Of a DNA stretch of 64,000 nucleotides, positions 17,817-29,667 are shown piece by piece. The notes beneath the pieces are model-generated. The model made no database searches and had not been told where the DNA came from. It was given only the letters and a program-made list of their open reading frames with translations. Position 1 is the first letter of the stretch. Each line of letters begins with the position of its first letter. Source of the stretch: Trematomus loennbergii (taxonomy: Eukaryota; Chordata; Actinopteri; Perciformes; Nototheniidae); assembly GCA_012861695.1 (NCBI GenBank), contig JAAOOA010000066.1, positions 2,196,419 to 2,260,418 of the forward strand, read 5' to 3'. Made by a program: the position numbers and the translations under genes.

Positions 17817-20800
17817 ATGCAGCGAAGTGCAGCGGCAGTAAGTGTGGAGGTGAAGCAGGTGATAGCGGCTCTGTGCAGACTGCTCGCGGCCACGGGGCTG
17901 GAATGTGTCCCCGCGCCGGAGCACTTCAGGCGGGCTAAGTTCGGAGGAGGACCCGCGGTGGTAGGTTCATCATGTGCTGTCACTGTCAAGGGTGGAATGT
18001 AACTGCATTTCCTCCAAAACTCAAGTACTAGTGTGAGGTAGCTGTTACCTATATTGCAGCCTACTTATTACTCTAGTAAAGTTATTTTACAGCTTTATAT
18101 TTTCTTTTGACAAACGTGCATACAGTGAAAATTAGAATGCATTTAAGAAGCAGTGCAATGCGAAAATACGCACAGAAAGAAGTGTGGGGATCTTGTGCCT
18201 TGCTCAAGGGTACATCAATAGTGCCCAAGAGGTGAACATCTAAAGTACCATTAAAGGTAGGGTAGGTAAGTTTGAGAAACCGGCTCGAGATACACTTTTT
18301 GTTATATTCCATGGAATGCTCTTAACATCCCGATAGCAATGAATATCTGTGCTTTGACAAAAAATCCATAAAAAAATGTCATCTGTGGAAGCCGTAATAC
18401 TGTAAAAAGTACGACCAATAATTTTAGCCGGCCCGGCAGCTCCAACAAGCCGTTTAGGACAGAGAGTGAATGCACATACTATACAGAGATGCTGTATGAT
18501 TAACCAATGTGATTTTGGAACATTGAACAATGTAAATCTATTCTAGTAGACCTCAACAATGGAATTATGTAGAAATGGCCATGACATGGGACCTTTAAAC
18601 CATCAACTCTCAGGTTCCTAAGCAAAGTTCCTAGACTGAGCGGCTGACGCATGATGTTACAAATGATTTCCTTACATAGAAAAAAACAAGATACAATTGT
18701 TTTGACTTCAAATATAAAAGACATCATTGGGTACTATTTGTTATCTGTCTGCTACCCGCTATTAAAAAGTTGTGACAGATAACCCACAAGTACCCATCAT
18801 TGTATAAGATATCAGTATGTCAAACTAGATAATTTATAGTATGTTGGACCAATGCGTTCCTAATAAACTGCATTGTACATATTGAAATAGTATTTGGACA
18901 TTTTTCTGCTTGCTGTTGTTTCTCAGGAGGATCAGTTTTGGCAGCTCCTCGCCAATATCCAACAGAAATGTGGCTTTGTTTCCTGTGAGGCCCGTTCACA
19001 GCTAGGAGGAGGTAATTCTCATGGTCCATTTATTGATGTAAACATGGCAATTGTTGCTATTTGTCAAGGACTTCACTGATTTCCATTTAGATGCTTTTTT
19101 TCTATGTTGCACTAAAAAGAACATCGTAGAGCGGTGCGGTCATGACCTATTTCTGTAACCCAGAAATTAGCACTGCATAGGCTCCCTCCACTAAATCCAA
19201 TGAGATTTTGAAATATTTCAGAGAATTAGCTTAGTGACACGTTTATACGATTTTCTTTTTTCAGCAGGTTATCCCTGCATATTGAAAAAATCAAATCAAA
19301 ATTGCATGACTTCATGTCACAACTTCTAAAGGCATCTAATACTAGGGGTATGAAATCGTAATAAGAAACTGAAACTATAAGTAAAATGTGATTTGTTGTG
19401 TTAGAAATAGTTATATGAACTTGCTGAGCGACTGAATGTGTTTTCTCTGTCTGTCTACAGCCACAGAGCTCAGGAGGCTGTGGCTGCAGGGCTCTGGCAG
19501 ACTGGCTACCATGCTGACGGATGTATGAGCGGGGGGGAAGAGAAGGAGGGGAGGGAGGGAGATTCTCCAGCAAAGACCTCCTGCTGGCGCTGGGCTGGCT
19601 GCTCGCTACAGGAACTCTGGAGAAACTGCTGACTCAGAGAGTGGAGCAACTGGACAAAACACTCATTCTCACTCCTTCACCTGTAAGACCACAGTATTAT
19701 GGTGGTGAATATGTCTGCAAAAGGACAAAACACTCATACTCACTCCTTCACCTGTAAGCACCACAGCATTATGGTGGTATAATGTCATTTTTGTTGCCAC
19801 GCAATTAAACGCATTCTTCTGTTTTAGATCAGAATAGATAGATTCACCTCTATTGTCATTGCACTGAGTAAAGGAACTAAGACAACGAAATGCAGTTAGC
19901 ATCTTAGCAGGATTGCAAAACAAGTATTAAAGTAGTGTTATTCATAGTATTAAATAAATATAAACATCTGACAGTATTAACACTTCGAACAGCATAAGGA
20001 GGTATACCCATTACAAACAGCAGTATACAAATTGAATACATTAGTTCAGGTATAAGAATAGACAGTATAAGGCGCCGTTTACACGAGGAGAAAACAGCTT
20101 GTATCTGCATAGTTTCGCGTGCGTATAGCCCTATTATTTACACGAGGCCGATAGAAACTGACCCCACAAACAATAACGGGTCCCAAGGTGGATAGATTTG
20201 CAAACGAAACGCTCTGGGGGGTCAACCGAGTCCTGTAATCACCTCTATAAAAAAATAACGATAGCCCCGCCTCTCCCCCCTCTCCTGCTCACTGCTGTAG
20301 CAACTATCAAAAATAGCTGTGTTAATTAAACGCACAAGGGGTTCTTGAATGAAATAATATTATAAAAGGCAAACCAGAATTGTTAACGCCCAATATACTC
20401 CTTAAACAAAATAAACAGTCAGATTTCATGCATTATATTGACAAAGGAGGATCTCACCCGGTGTTTGTAGAGAATATCTCTCTCTTTCTGAGCCGTCCTC
20501 TCCACGGAGACGTGCTTCTTGGTCGGGATGCAATATCCACAGATTCGGTTTCTTTCAGTTTCTTTCAGTTTCAGTTTCGGGGCTTAAACAGAAGGGTAGC
20601 CATGGCAACATTGCAGCGGGGCTGCTCGGTTGCTCTTCTTCGCGGCTTTTGGTGTATTTTGGCGGAAGTTACAGCGCCACTTACAGTCCCAGCATATGTA
20701 CTACAGCGTTTCCAGCGGCCTCGTTTGAACAGACACGTTAAATGAAACAAATGCATGTGAACGGAAGACTTTTTTGAATACGCATACTGTGCATGAACGC

Positions 20801-22930
20801 AAACGTCCCGTGTGAGCGGGGCCTAAAACACTATAGACAGAATAAATATGAATAAGCTATAGACCGTTATTGATATTTAATATACAATTAAAAAATATGA
20901 GAATGCTAAGGAAAAATCTGTTTGGCCAGTTCTGTTCCCTTCTGCTGGGATGAAAGAAGCATTTCAGACCTGACAATATAGTATCATATCATACATTTTG
21001 AATACATGTATTTGTGTAATCTTACATTTCTAATCTCTCTCTCTCTGTTAGGTAAACCATCGGCTTCCAACTGAGCTCCCGTTGGACTCAGCGTCTCTCC
21101 GGAGGCTTCAGTGGCTCGTTGGTTCTCTGAGACACCAGGGCCGCACCCTGCTGTCCATGCAAGAAGAGAGGACCTGCCTTCTCCATGCTGTGAGAAAACC
21201 CCTCTTTCAAACTTTTTACGTGCTTTCTTATATCATTTGACAGTACTGCAAAAAAACTCTTCTCAAAGTTCAACAAATAGGACGTTTTGAAGCAAATGTG
21301 TAGGAAGACTGTTAAAGTTTCCATTGAAAACTGAAAAGAAGTTCTTAGAAAAGTGTCAAAATTGTAAAAATGCACAATGATGCATGAAATCAGAATTGTT
21401 AACTAATTGAAGTGTAAAATATTGATATTAAGTTTTATTTTCAGGTTTCTGTTGCCAGCCTTCCCTCCTCTGTATCCCCCCCCTCAGATCAGAGCTCAAC
21501 ATTGCTAAGGAAGGTAAGTCTGTGCTGTTATTCAAATCATTCTCCATAATATGCTTTTTATGTCTTTTGTTGGGGTTAAATAAAAAAATTAAAATCAATC
21601 AATCGTTATCATCTTAATTTCGTACTTTCTGTCCGCTAAAATCATTTGGGCTTTGTAAATGTGAAGAAAACAAACGTGAAAGTCAGTAATCAGTCAAATA
21701 TGTGTCTGTTAAAATGAGCAGCTGTGTCCAAAGGTAGTAACAACCATTATTACATGGCTTAGTTGAATACTCGATTCTGATTGGTCAATTCAGAACACGT
21801 GACACGTTGTTATTCCAGAACAGACAGACCGCTGTCAAGGATTTATGACCGTTGTTAAGGACGCTCAAATCTGCAGAAAGAAGTCCGGTCGATTGAACTG
21901 TATACAGTTTGGCTGAAAAGCAAACTGCATGCAGTTTGCTTTTCTAACTGACAAGACAAGAGCGACAAGAAAACAGCGGAGACGTAACTGGCAGAAACCC
22001 TCCTTTTTACGCAGCGGTCCAGACATAGACATCAAACGGCGACACATATTCAGTTGTCAGTTACTTTGGCATTAGGGCAGGGATATCTAGATACTTTCCA
22101 AGGTTTGACATAATGAATTGTGCTACTTTTAAAGCAAACAACGATGTTTTCAAATCTGTAATCAAAAAGCTCCGCCTTCCTGCCGTTGCTTTGCTACGTT
22201 TTTTTTTTCAAACGGTAACAACGGACTATTTTCCTTAGCGGATGCATGTCAATTTAAATCAATACAACTATTTTTTAAATCAATAAAATCATTTTCTAAA
22301 TCCATAAAAGCATTTCAATTAATAGTGGGAGTCATATCATTACTTTGTTGAGAATGTGGCCATGTAATAAGCGGGATAATGTGCAGCGACTTGGTCATTA
22401 TGGGGAAAAGAACACCTTCAGGCAGATCTAGATCCCTCCGCTTCGCGTCGGGCTCCTGATCAGCCTGTCGGTGTTCTTTTCCCCATAATGACCGCGTCGC
22501 TGCACATTATCCCTTACATAACACCCAATTCCCACTGCTGTCAGAAACTCAACTATCCCTAAAAGAAAAGTGTGTTTGTTTGTGTTGTAGGACTGTGTGT
22601 GTCTGCAGCAGCTCTGTGACCTCCTGGAAGCATATCTGAACTGGAGACAGGTAGAGAAAGTCTTCTGGACCTGGATGGTGAGTTAGACACAACAACACAG
22701 GTCAATGAGAGCACAAATCAACACAACATTAGGATTTATGCCTCTATAAATCTATATGCAAAATCCTTGATGTGGCACATCCTGTCTGAAGAAGATTATG
22801 TCAACTTGTTTATCTCTGAAAAAGTTAATCTGCAAATTCATATCAAATATATCGTGTACTGTATATATGGATTAATATATTATATTATTCACAGCATACA
22901 GATTTGTACTCAAGATAAATTCTTAGTGTG

Positions 22931-22961
<31 letters not shown>

Positions 22962-22981
22962 TGTGTGTGTGTGTGTGTGTG

Positions 22982-23015
<34 letters not shown>

Positions 23016-23045
23016 TGTGTTGTGTGTGGTGTGTGTGTGTGTGTG

Positions 23046-23092
<47 letters not shown>

Positions 23093-23111
23093 TGTGTGTG
23101 TGTGTGTGTGT

Positions 23112-23174
<63 letters not shown>

Positions 23175-26100
23175 TGTGTGTGTGTAGGACAGTGTGGTGG
23201 ATGGCCATCTGACGGATCCTGTTCACAAGAAGCCTACAGTAGCACCCAATGGGAGAGCAGGAGGGTGTCACCACGGAAACTGTGGGCTAGAGAAATTGGA
23301 TGACATGCTATTGAGACTGCCTACAAGACAGGTGTGACACACACACACACCACACACACCACACACACGTTGGTTAGTCGTCCCACAAATGTCTTTGCTT
23401 CATGGTTTTGATGATCGATTGTGAGAGATGTTTGTTTAAAGTGGACCTATCATGCTATATTTAAATGATATATTGTAGGGCCATACCTATATAAGGTATA
23501 TTTATACGTTTCTGTTTTCAAAATACCAAACAGATCATGCATTTTAGCCATGCCTCATTTCACTCTATGTGCTGTTTGCTGTCTACGGGGCTGATTCTGT
23601 GAGCTGCAGCTGACCACGCCCCCCTGCAGGAGAGGGGAGCCGTGCTCTGATCAAGTCAAGAGGGGGAGAAAAAAAGATCTCCGTGTTTTATTATATTATT
23701 ATAGGCCTATAGAGTCGTTATTCATTTGTTTTAAAGCTCAATAAGTAACAAAGAAGACCTTTGACCGGCACTTTTCTAATTTTCAGGAAGATTTAAACTT
23801 TAACGGACATCTTGACCGGCGAAAGAAACTGAAACTGAAACTCTGCCGCACGGTCCCCTTGTTCCTTGGAAGAGGCGGAGAGGTGGGTGTTTGTCATCTG
23901 CTGGTGGACTAACCGGAGAGAATTACAGTGCTTGCCTCGACGGGGAGGGATTGCATTGAATTAAAGCAGCGGGAGCAAACGCTTGCCTCGGGGAGGGAGA
24001 AAAAAGCCACAGCGGAGAATAAACAGAAGGGTAACCATGGTAACTATGGGCGGGAAGTCTTCTTCGCTGCTTTTGTGGCAGACTACAGCGCCACTTACAG
24101 GCCTGGCATATGTACTACAGCGTCTCCAACGCTTTCGAGCGGCAATGGCCGGCCGTGGCCCAACCCCACATTCCCCTGATAGGTGGAGAGTTGGCCCAAT
24201 AGCCGTAGCGCCACTTCTGTGACGTCAGTGAAGTGTTCAAATCTGGATCAGTTTTTATCAGATCCGTTGCAGCCCCTTTTTTAGAGATTTGGGTATGGAG
24301 GAAAATAGAGAGGGTTGTGTTTTCTGACACTTGGTGAGTTCCCTGGAACACCGGGGACACATATTCATGTATAAAAGACGTACAAAAGTGCATTTTGCAT
24401 GATAGGTCCCCTTTAAATTGAAAATCAAGCATATGAAAAGGAGTGAGTTGTGGCACAACTCGTGTTTAATCAAAATAAAATAAGAATCTTACAAATCATA
24501 TGCAACAAAGAAAAATACAAACAGTCAAACAAATCAAAACAAAAATTAGCAACTAAGATCCTCTTTCTGTATTTTACATTGTGTAGACCAGCGGTTCCCA
24601 ACCTGTGGTTGGCATTGCAAAGTGGGCCGCCAAATAAAGATGTTTTGTTTTTATTTTTTTGTTTTTTTATTTTTTTGCTTTTTTATTTTGTACAGGCTAA
24701 AGACAAAAACATGGACATAACAATAATATATAGGAGATGACATTCCCATCTCAGACAACAACAAAACAAAAACAGAAGAAATAAAGATAGAGTCAGTAGG
24801 ACCACTTCAACATTTCACAAACTAAAATAGGTTGACAACCAAATACCCACCAAAAAAACAACATGGCGAGCATATATATTGTTCCTTTAATCCCACTCTT
24901 CGTTAGAGCTCATTATTTCCCATTTCATAGCGTGTTCAGCCACCCTTTGAATTTTTGTAGCAATAAAATTGTATTTTGAATCTACTCCTCAAACACCTTA
25001 AATTAAGATATAGTTGTATTTATTAACTGTGTGCGGTCTTCATCTAAAAGCCCAAATAAAATATTAAAGGGTGTAAATGTAAATTCAATATTTGCCACCA
25101 AATAATTTGCAAAACATTTTGATTTGTGTGGAAACATTTTTATTAATACGATTTTTTTTATTTTAACCTCTTTCCTTTCTCTTTCTTGATCCTCCTTAGC
25201 AACGGTCATTACAGTCCTTGACAGCGGTCTGTTCTACAGGATTAACAATGTGTCACATGTTCTGAATGGACCAATCAGAACTTTATTTAGCCTCCGTATT
25301 GTTTATGGTTGAATGTGGGCGCGACAGTTTTTTGGATTCTTAAGTGGGCCCTGAGTTGAAAAAGGTTGGGAACCGCTGGTATCGACCATGCTTCTCAAAC
25401 TGTTTTCAGTAATGTACCCCCTTTGTCACATTTTCTCAGCCAAGTACCCCCTGACCGACCCCGACATTTCTTTATAGAAAAAGCCTATATAAATAATTAC
25501 AATATAGGGATGGTCCATCAGTGTGTGATTTATTAACTCCTTCATGCATGAATTACAACAAACTAAGGATATTTTCATCTTTATGCATGAAAAAAATTGA
25601 TAAAAAAAAGGAGCGGGCTGAGCTCATGCGGGACCCGGCAGCTACTGTCTAAACTAAATACTGCCGTGATGAAACGCCATATCATGGATTATCAAGGATT
25701 TTCTGAAACAGTATGGAGCTCAAAGGCTTTCTCTCTTGCCGGTTATACCACAAGGTGAGTTCCTTTTTATTTCCTGCTTCTTCACACACATGCTCTCCAG
25801 TACAGGTTAGCTCTGAGTGTTAGCGATGCTAATGTAAACATGCACCGACCATATTACGTCCAAAACAGTCGGGCATTGTTTCTGATAGCAACGTTTCTGA
25901 TAGGGCCGTGGGTGTAAAGCCAGCCTACATTTCAGATATTACGTCATATCGGACGCAAATCTGGATCAGCTCCGTTGTAGCCCCGTTTTTAGAGATTTGG
26001 GTATGGAGGAAAAAAGAGAGGGTTTTATTTTCTGACGCTGCGTGAGTTCCCGACACACCGGGGACACATATTTATGCATAAAAGACATCAAAAAGTGCAT

Positions 26101-26789
26101 TTTGCATGATAGGTCCCCTTTAAAGCAAATTATAATTTCTGGAACATTATTCACATTATCATGGACAAATAAATTAGACTCATCATGGCGTGATTTTCTT
26201 CTTAAGAGGATACGTACCAAACCAGGGTATTTTATTAAGTGTGTAGAATGCCATAGAATTCTGCAGGTCCACAATACTTCATTCAGATATTTTCATGTAT
26301 TTTTCCTTTACCAAATATTTGTGTTTACTGTGATTTGGACATGCTTGGTCCATATTTCGATCAAGATAAAAGTGAAATGTATTGTGCAGCACTACTGTGA
26401 CTCTTAAGGTATGTTTCTGTGTCATCTTATACCCAGAAAGGACAGGGGAGGGTCAGAGAGGCCCCTGAGGGCCGAGGAGAAGGAGGACTCCTGCAGGGTA
26501 GATCAGACTCCTGCCTCCCTCCTCTCTCCTGCCACCCCCGCCTGCCCTGCTGCCCCTGGCCTACAGGCTCCAGACTGAGAGGCCGGTCAGACACAGCAGC
26601 CCCCCAGCAGACGGGGCCCGGGGCGGGACCCCCACTGCGGGGGGGCTCTCAGCGTCTCAGGCTGTAGAGCTGCTGCTGCAGACGGAGGCTCTGCTGCTGG
26701 AGAGGAGGGGCCGGCAGAGACTGGCCAATCGGACGCAGCTGCAGGAGATGATTGGCAGGCTCGATGAACTGGTGTTGATTCCTCCATAG
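17817..26789 (+). CDS. tedc1: tubulin epsilon and delta complex 1
   Basis: TEDC1 (human C14orf80) acts with TEDC2 and the delta/epsilon tubulins to stabilise centriolar triplet microtubules. Exons: 17817-17960, 18927-19011, 19461-19682, 21052-21189, 21445-21513, 22591-22677, 23188-23331 and terminal 26574-26789, with matching phases except in exon 3. Recognisable motifs are FRRAKFGG in exon 1, EDQFWQLLANIQQK in exon 2, ELRRLWLQGSGRL and LLLALGWLLATGTLEKLL in exon 3, LRRLQWLVGSLRHQG in exon 4, and a leucine-rich end ELLLQTEALLLERR...DELVLIPP. Exon 3 changes frame near 19,526. A possible small exon from 26,437 does not fit the phase cleanly and is left out. Predicted length is about 368 residues, shorter than human (about 430). 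The family call comes from memory of the FRRAKF and LLLALSWLLA motifs. Confidence 0.75.
18249..18600 (+). mobile_element. MITE with AAAGGTAGGGTAGGTAA end, copy 1
   Basis: The first 140 bases almost match 36,414-36,560 ('gtttgagaaaccggctcgag' onward), then diverge. It lies in tedc1 intron 1. Confidence 0.6.
19652..19780 (+). repeat. 71-bp tandem duplication copying the tedc1 exon 3 donor
   Basis: The unit starting GGACAAAACACTCATTCTC at 19652 restarts at 19723 with a few substitutions. Each copy contains the exon end and donor 'cttcacct|gtaag' (GT at 19683 and 19754). Use of the second donor would lengthen exon 3 by 71 bases and shift the frame. Confidence 0.85.
19840..19905 (-). mobile_element. 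reversed LINE 3' tail fragment
   Basis: 'cacctctattgtcattgcac' followed by 'acaacgaaatgcagttagcat' is the reverse of the common fish LINE tail. It lies in tedc1 intron 3. Confidence 0.5.
20066..20826 (+). mobile_element. MITE with GGCGCCGTTTACACG-type ends and ISRE-like core
   Basis: The left end GGCGCCGTTTACACG and right end CGTGTGAGCGGGGCC are imperfect inverted copies. At 20,547-20,580 it carries AGTTTCTTTCAGTTTCAGTT-type sequence, the reverse of tandem GAAACT motifs. Its inner part near 20,590-20,720 ('ccatgg', 'acagcgccacttacag', 'catatgtactacagcg') is shared with TTAA-MITE copies B and D. Confidence 0.6.
21740..22513. mobile_element. foldback-type repeat in tedc1 intron 5
   Basis: It includes 'attattacatggcttagttg' and 'gattggtcaattcagaacacg', motifs of a widespread fish DNA element; a related but diverged stretch occurs at 25,190-25,300. 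Its right part forms a long imperfect inverted repeat: 22,373-22,416 pairs with 22,470-22,513. Confidence 0.5.
22933..23186 (+). repeat. (TG)n tract against tedc1 exon 7 acceptor
   Basis: About 250 bases of TG, with occasional TTG or GGTG interruptions, end at GTGTGTAG directly before exon 7 (23188). Downstream of the same exon the donor is followed by an (AC)n tract at about 23,337-23,369. Confidence 0.95.
23436..24416 (+). mobile_element. TTAA-flanked MITE (copy B) with tandem ISRE-like motifs
   Basis: It runs from TTAAAGTGGACCTATCATGC to GCATGATAGGTCCCCTTTAA, with TTAA at 23436-23439 and 24413-24416. At 23,821-23,842 it contains overlapping GAAACTGAAACT motifs. No transposase. It lies in tedc1 intron 7. 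Nearly the same sequence recurs at 41,831-42,822. Confidence 0.8.
24589..25378 (+). mobile_element. hAT-type non-autonomous element
   Basis: The ends CAGCGGTTCCCAACC and GGTTGGGAACCGCTG are exact inverted repeats, typical of Charlie-like hAT elements. The flanking octamers GTGTAGAC and GTATCGAC match at six of eight positions, a plausible eroded target-site duplication. It lies in tedc1 intron 7. Confidence 0.75.
25380..26123 (-). mobile_element. hAT fragment then TTAA-MITE copy C
   Basis: 25,390-25,480 holds a remnant with 'agccaagtaccccctgaccg'. From about 25,640 to 26,123 lies a reversed copy of the TTAA family ending GCATGATAGGTCCCCTTTAA; its interior matches copy A in reverse. The left end has no recognisable terminal repeat. 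Confidence 0.6.
26437..26497 (+). other. possible alternative tedc1 exon
   Basis: A good acceptor (TATACCCAG) precedes 26437 and a donor-like GTAGAT follows 26497. The next stretch is pyrimidine-rich and ends in CTACAG and CTCCAG acceptors. The 61 bases encode a charged peptide in the frame of exon 7 but do not join in phase with the terminal exon, so coding use is uncertain. Confidence 0.3.
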
Positions 26790-27043
26790 GCTGTTTTTTT
26801 TAAATCCTCAAACTGCTTATTTATGAATTCAGAAATAAACAACATGGATTCACATTTTTTAGTTTGCCAAATATTCAGATTCTTTCACAAAAAATACACT
26901 TTCAATAACTTAGATTGGTGCAGGAATGAGTCCTCAAACACGTCAACAATTAATTCAACGTGTTTTCGGTTAGATGCCAGGAATAAGATCTGTGGTTATT
27001 GGTTAACACAAGCTGAAGATATTTTTATGTTTTACGAAAAAAT

Positions 27044-28661
27044 TAGGGCTGTCAAGTTAACGCGTAAATAACGCGTTAACGCACATTTTTTTAACGCCAC
27101 TAATTATTTTAACGTGCGATTAACGCATGTGTATTTGTCCTCGGCCCGCCCCGTAGTTTCAGAGCCCAAAGGCTTGACGTTGTTGTTGTTAGTTGGATGG
27201 TGGGAGATTCTAGCGAGAGATATGGATACAAAAAAGGTGTTTTAAACAGCAAGCCAAGCACACAGCTGATGCTGACAGCTCCGCTCTTGCCGCTCGCTTG
27301 CGGCAGACCACGCTTGAAAGTTTGCCGGGGAGACACCTGGACAACAATAGCGATAGCTAAATGGGTGGCTACAGCTTAACATTGTGGAGGGGCTGCGTTA
27401 GATCATTCGGATCGCATCCAACGTGTCGACTGCACATCACAGCGCATTATTTTGACCCACAGTGGGAACTTCAGTCTCATGCTTTGACTGAAGATGAAGA
27501 CAGAGGAGCGGCATTTCGCCGACAACTGACACTAGGATGGGTCAAATGCAGAGAAACCATTTCGTTACTAAGGCCCAATCCCAAACCACTCCCTCGACCC
27601 TACCCCTCCGTGACGGAGTGAACTCCGTCTGTAGCCACACTCGCAGCTCAACGTGGCTCCCTCCTGTCAGATGGAGGGAGTAAATACAGCGGCAAGCTTT
27701 GGGACAAACTCCCCTCTCTCCGGCAGAAACAGGAAATGCCGTAACTGTATGTAACAACGGTTTCAAATCAGCATCTCTTTGACAAAAAATGTAAATTAAT
27801 AACTCAAATAAAACTCCAAACATCTTTCATTGTGTTACTTTTTGTAAAGCTCTTTTAGTTTTAAACCTGATGTTTATAAGCTTCTTAGTTTTTGCAACAG
27901 TCTGTAAATATACACAACTTTATAATAAAATGCACACATTGACCTTTGTCTAGACTAAACACAGGTATGATCCTAAGTTAAAACATATGAGGTTATCATG
28001 AGGTTGTTAACATCGCAGTTTATCAGTGGATGTTTGCTGGAACTACTTGTAAACAGCGTGTTTCCTGACGGACACACACAGCGTGACTCCGGTCAGGTAG
28101 AGACCGGTCCAGGCAGCACCGCTGCAGGCTCGCTGTTTGAGGGCTTGATAGCCCACTCCCCCTCCACACCGCTCCACACTCGTTGGTTTGGAACAGCACT
28201 TAATGTGGCGGACCCTCCGCGCGAACGCGCAAACGGAGGGGTAGTGTGTAGGGGTAGGGTGTAGGGGGCGGTTTGGGATTGGGCCATAGTAAGTAGGCCT
28301 ACTGTGTAATGACAATAAAAGTATAAAAAAAACAAAAAGAACAGGCTTGTCTGTTTGAGCAACTGGCTCAGTGCAGAGAAGTACACAGGGTTGGGAGAGA
28401 GTGTAAGAGAGAGAAAGAGGTTCCAGGTTGTTGTGTTGAGAATATTCAGGAGAATATTTGTCATTGTTCCAATGATAACAAACAAACATTTGCATAAAGC
28501 ATATTTGTCCACTCCTATGTTGATAAGAGTATTAAAAATATTCCTCTAAGGTACATTTAAAACAGATACAAAATGTGCGATTAATTTGCGATTAATCGCG
28601 ATTAACTATGGACATCATGCGATTAATCGCGATTAAATATTTGAATCGACTGACAGCCCTA
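27044..28661 (+). mobile_element. hAT-type element with perfect 8-bp target duplication
   Basis: The ends are TAGGGCTGTC and GACAGCCCTA. The flanking octamer GAAAAAAT (27036-27043 and 28662-28669) is a perfect 8-bp duplication, the hallmark of hAT insertion. Subterminal AT-rich repeats ('gcgattaatcgcgattaa') are present. No transposase frame survives; the middle is occupied by another MITE. Confidence 0.92.
27565..28292 (+). mobile_element. MITE nested inside the hAT element
   Basis: The terminal inverted repeat TTACTAAGGCCCAATCCC continues through AAACC to 23 bases, with one mismatch at the right end (28270-28292). It lies wholly within the hAT element. Confidence 0.85.
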
Positions 28662-29667
28662 GAAAAAATATATCAGTAAATCCCACTGGTGAATGTCTGA
28701 AGCTAATAAGTGTTATCAAAACAGCGGTTGCTAACAAGTGACTAAATGACACAACCTTCCCTCATCATAGTGAAAATGAGCAGTTTGTTTATAACATCAG
28801 CTTTTTACTTCTAGTGATTGCTTTAGGCTTCAAATATTATAAAGTGATGTTAAAATGTGAGATTATCCTACTGAACTAAACGTGTAAGTATCATGAACAT
28901 TTGTTTGCCACAGATCTTCTTTCCTGTAATATTCCAGAAGTCTATTTTTAAGTCATTTTTAAAGCCCTCAAAATCTCAAAAATGTACCCGCATCTTTTTA
29001 GTTGAATCTTTATCCACCTGCCGAGGTCTACTGAAGCTAGATTGCGGATTTTCACAATTTTTCAAATCTTAATTCTAAGCTTGGCTAAATGCATCCTAAT
29101 TCCAAATCAGTACTAAACACAAGAAATATAACGAGCGTATCTCACAATATGTTCCCCAAATCATTTTAAGTTTTGTTCATTTATTTGAAAGTAAATAATT
29201 GTTTTTAGATATACTAAATGTGTCTTTAAAATGTGTTTATTCACATTTACAGCCGTAAGTAAATCAAACACTTACATCTTTTTTTTTTTTTACAATCACT
29301 TACAATATTACTTATCATAAGTCACTTTGGATAAAAGCGTCAGCTAAATGAAATGTTATGTTATAATATTGAATTCATTGTCATCACAGCATTACTACTG
29401 TAAAAAATCCAACACAAGCGTCTTTATTTATACGTCAAATAAATACAACCAAATTATTTTAATAGTGAATTTTATTAGATAGTGAAAGTGCTACAAAAAA
29501 TAGGAATATCATTTTGAAATGAAGCCATGAGCAGTTATAATACAGCAGTTGTTGATGACTTGATATGAGCTTTGCAGTAACCCAGGGATCCCTTTAAAAA
29601 GCGTTTTGCCACTGCAGCGTGCCAAAGTGGTTTGATGGACTGAATAAAGGCTGTGAGGACTGAACTA

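Larger units (their letters stand above)
26850..29010. repeat. copy of dispersed repeat R split by a hAT insertion
   Basis: 26,880-27,043 ('ggttagatgccaggaataag', 'ggttaacacaagctgaagat') and 28,662-29,010 ('cactggtgaatgtctgaag', 'acagcggttgctaacaagtg') are the two halves of one repeat. They are separated by the hAT element at 27,044-28,661. Confidence 0.75.

Noticed and set aside
26419..26667. Plus-strand frame running through the tedc1 3' region
   Set aside because: It is out of frame with the leucine-rich C-terminus that joins exon 7 in phase.
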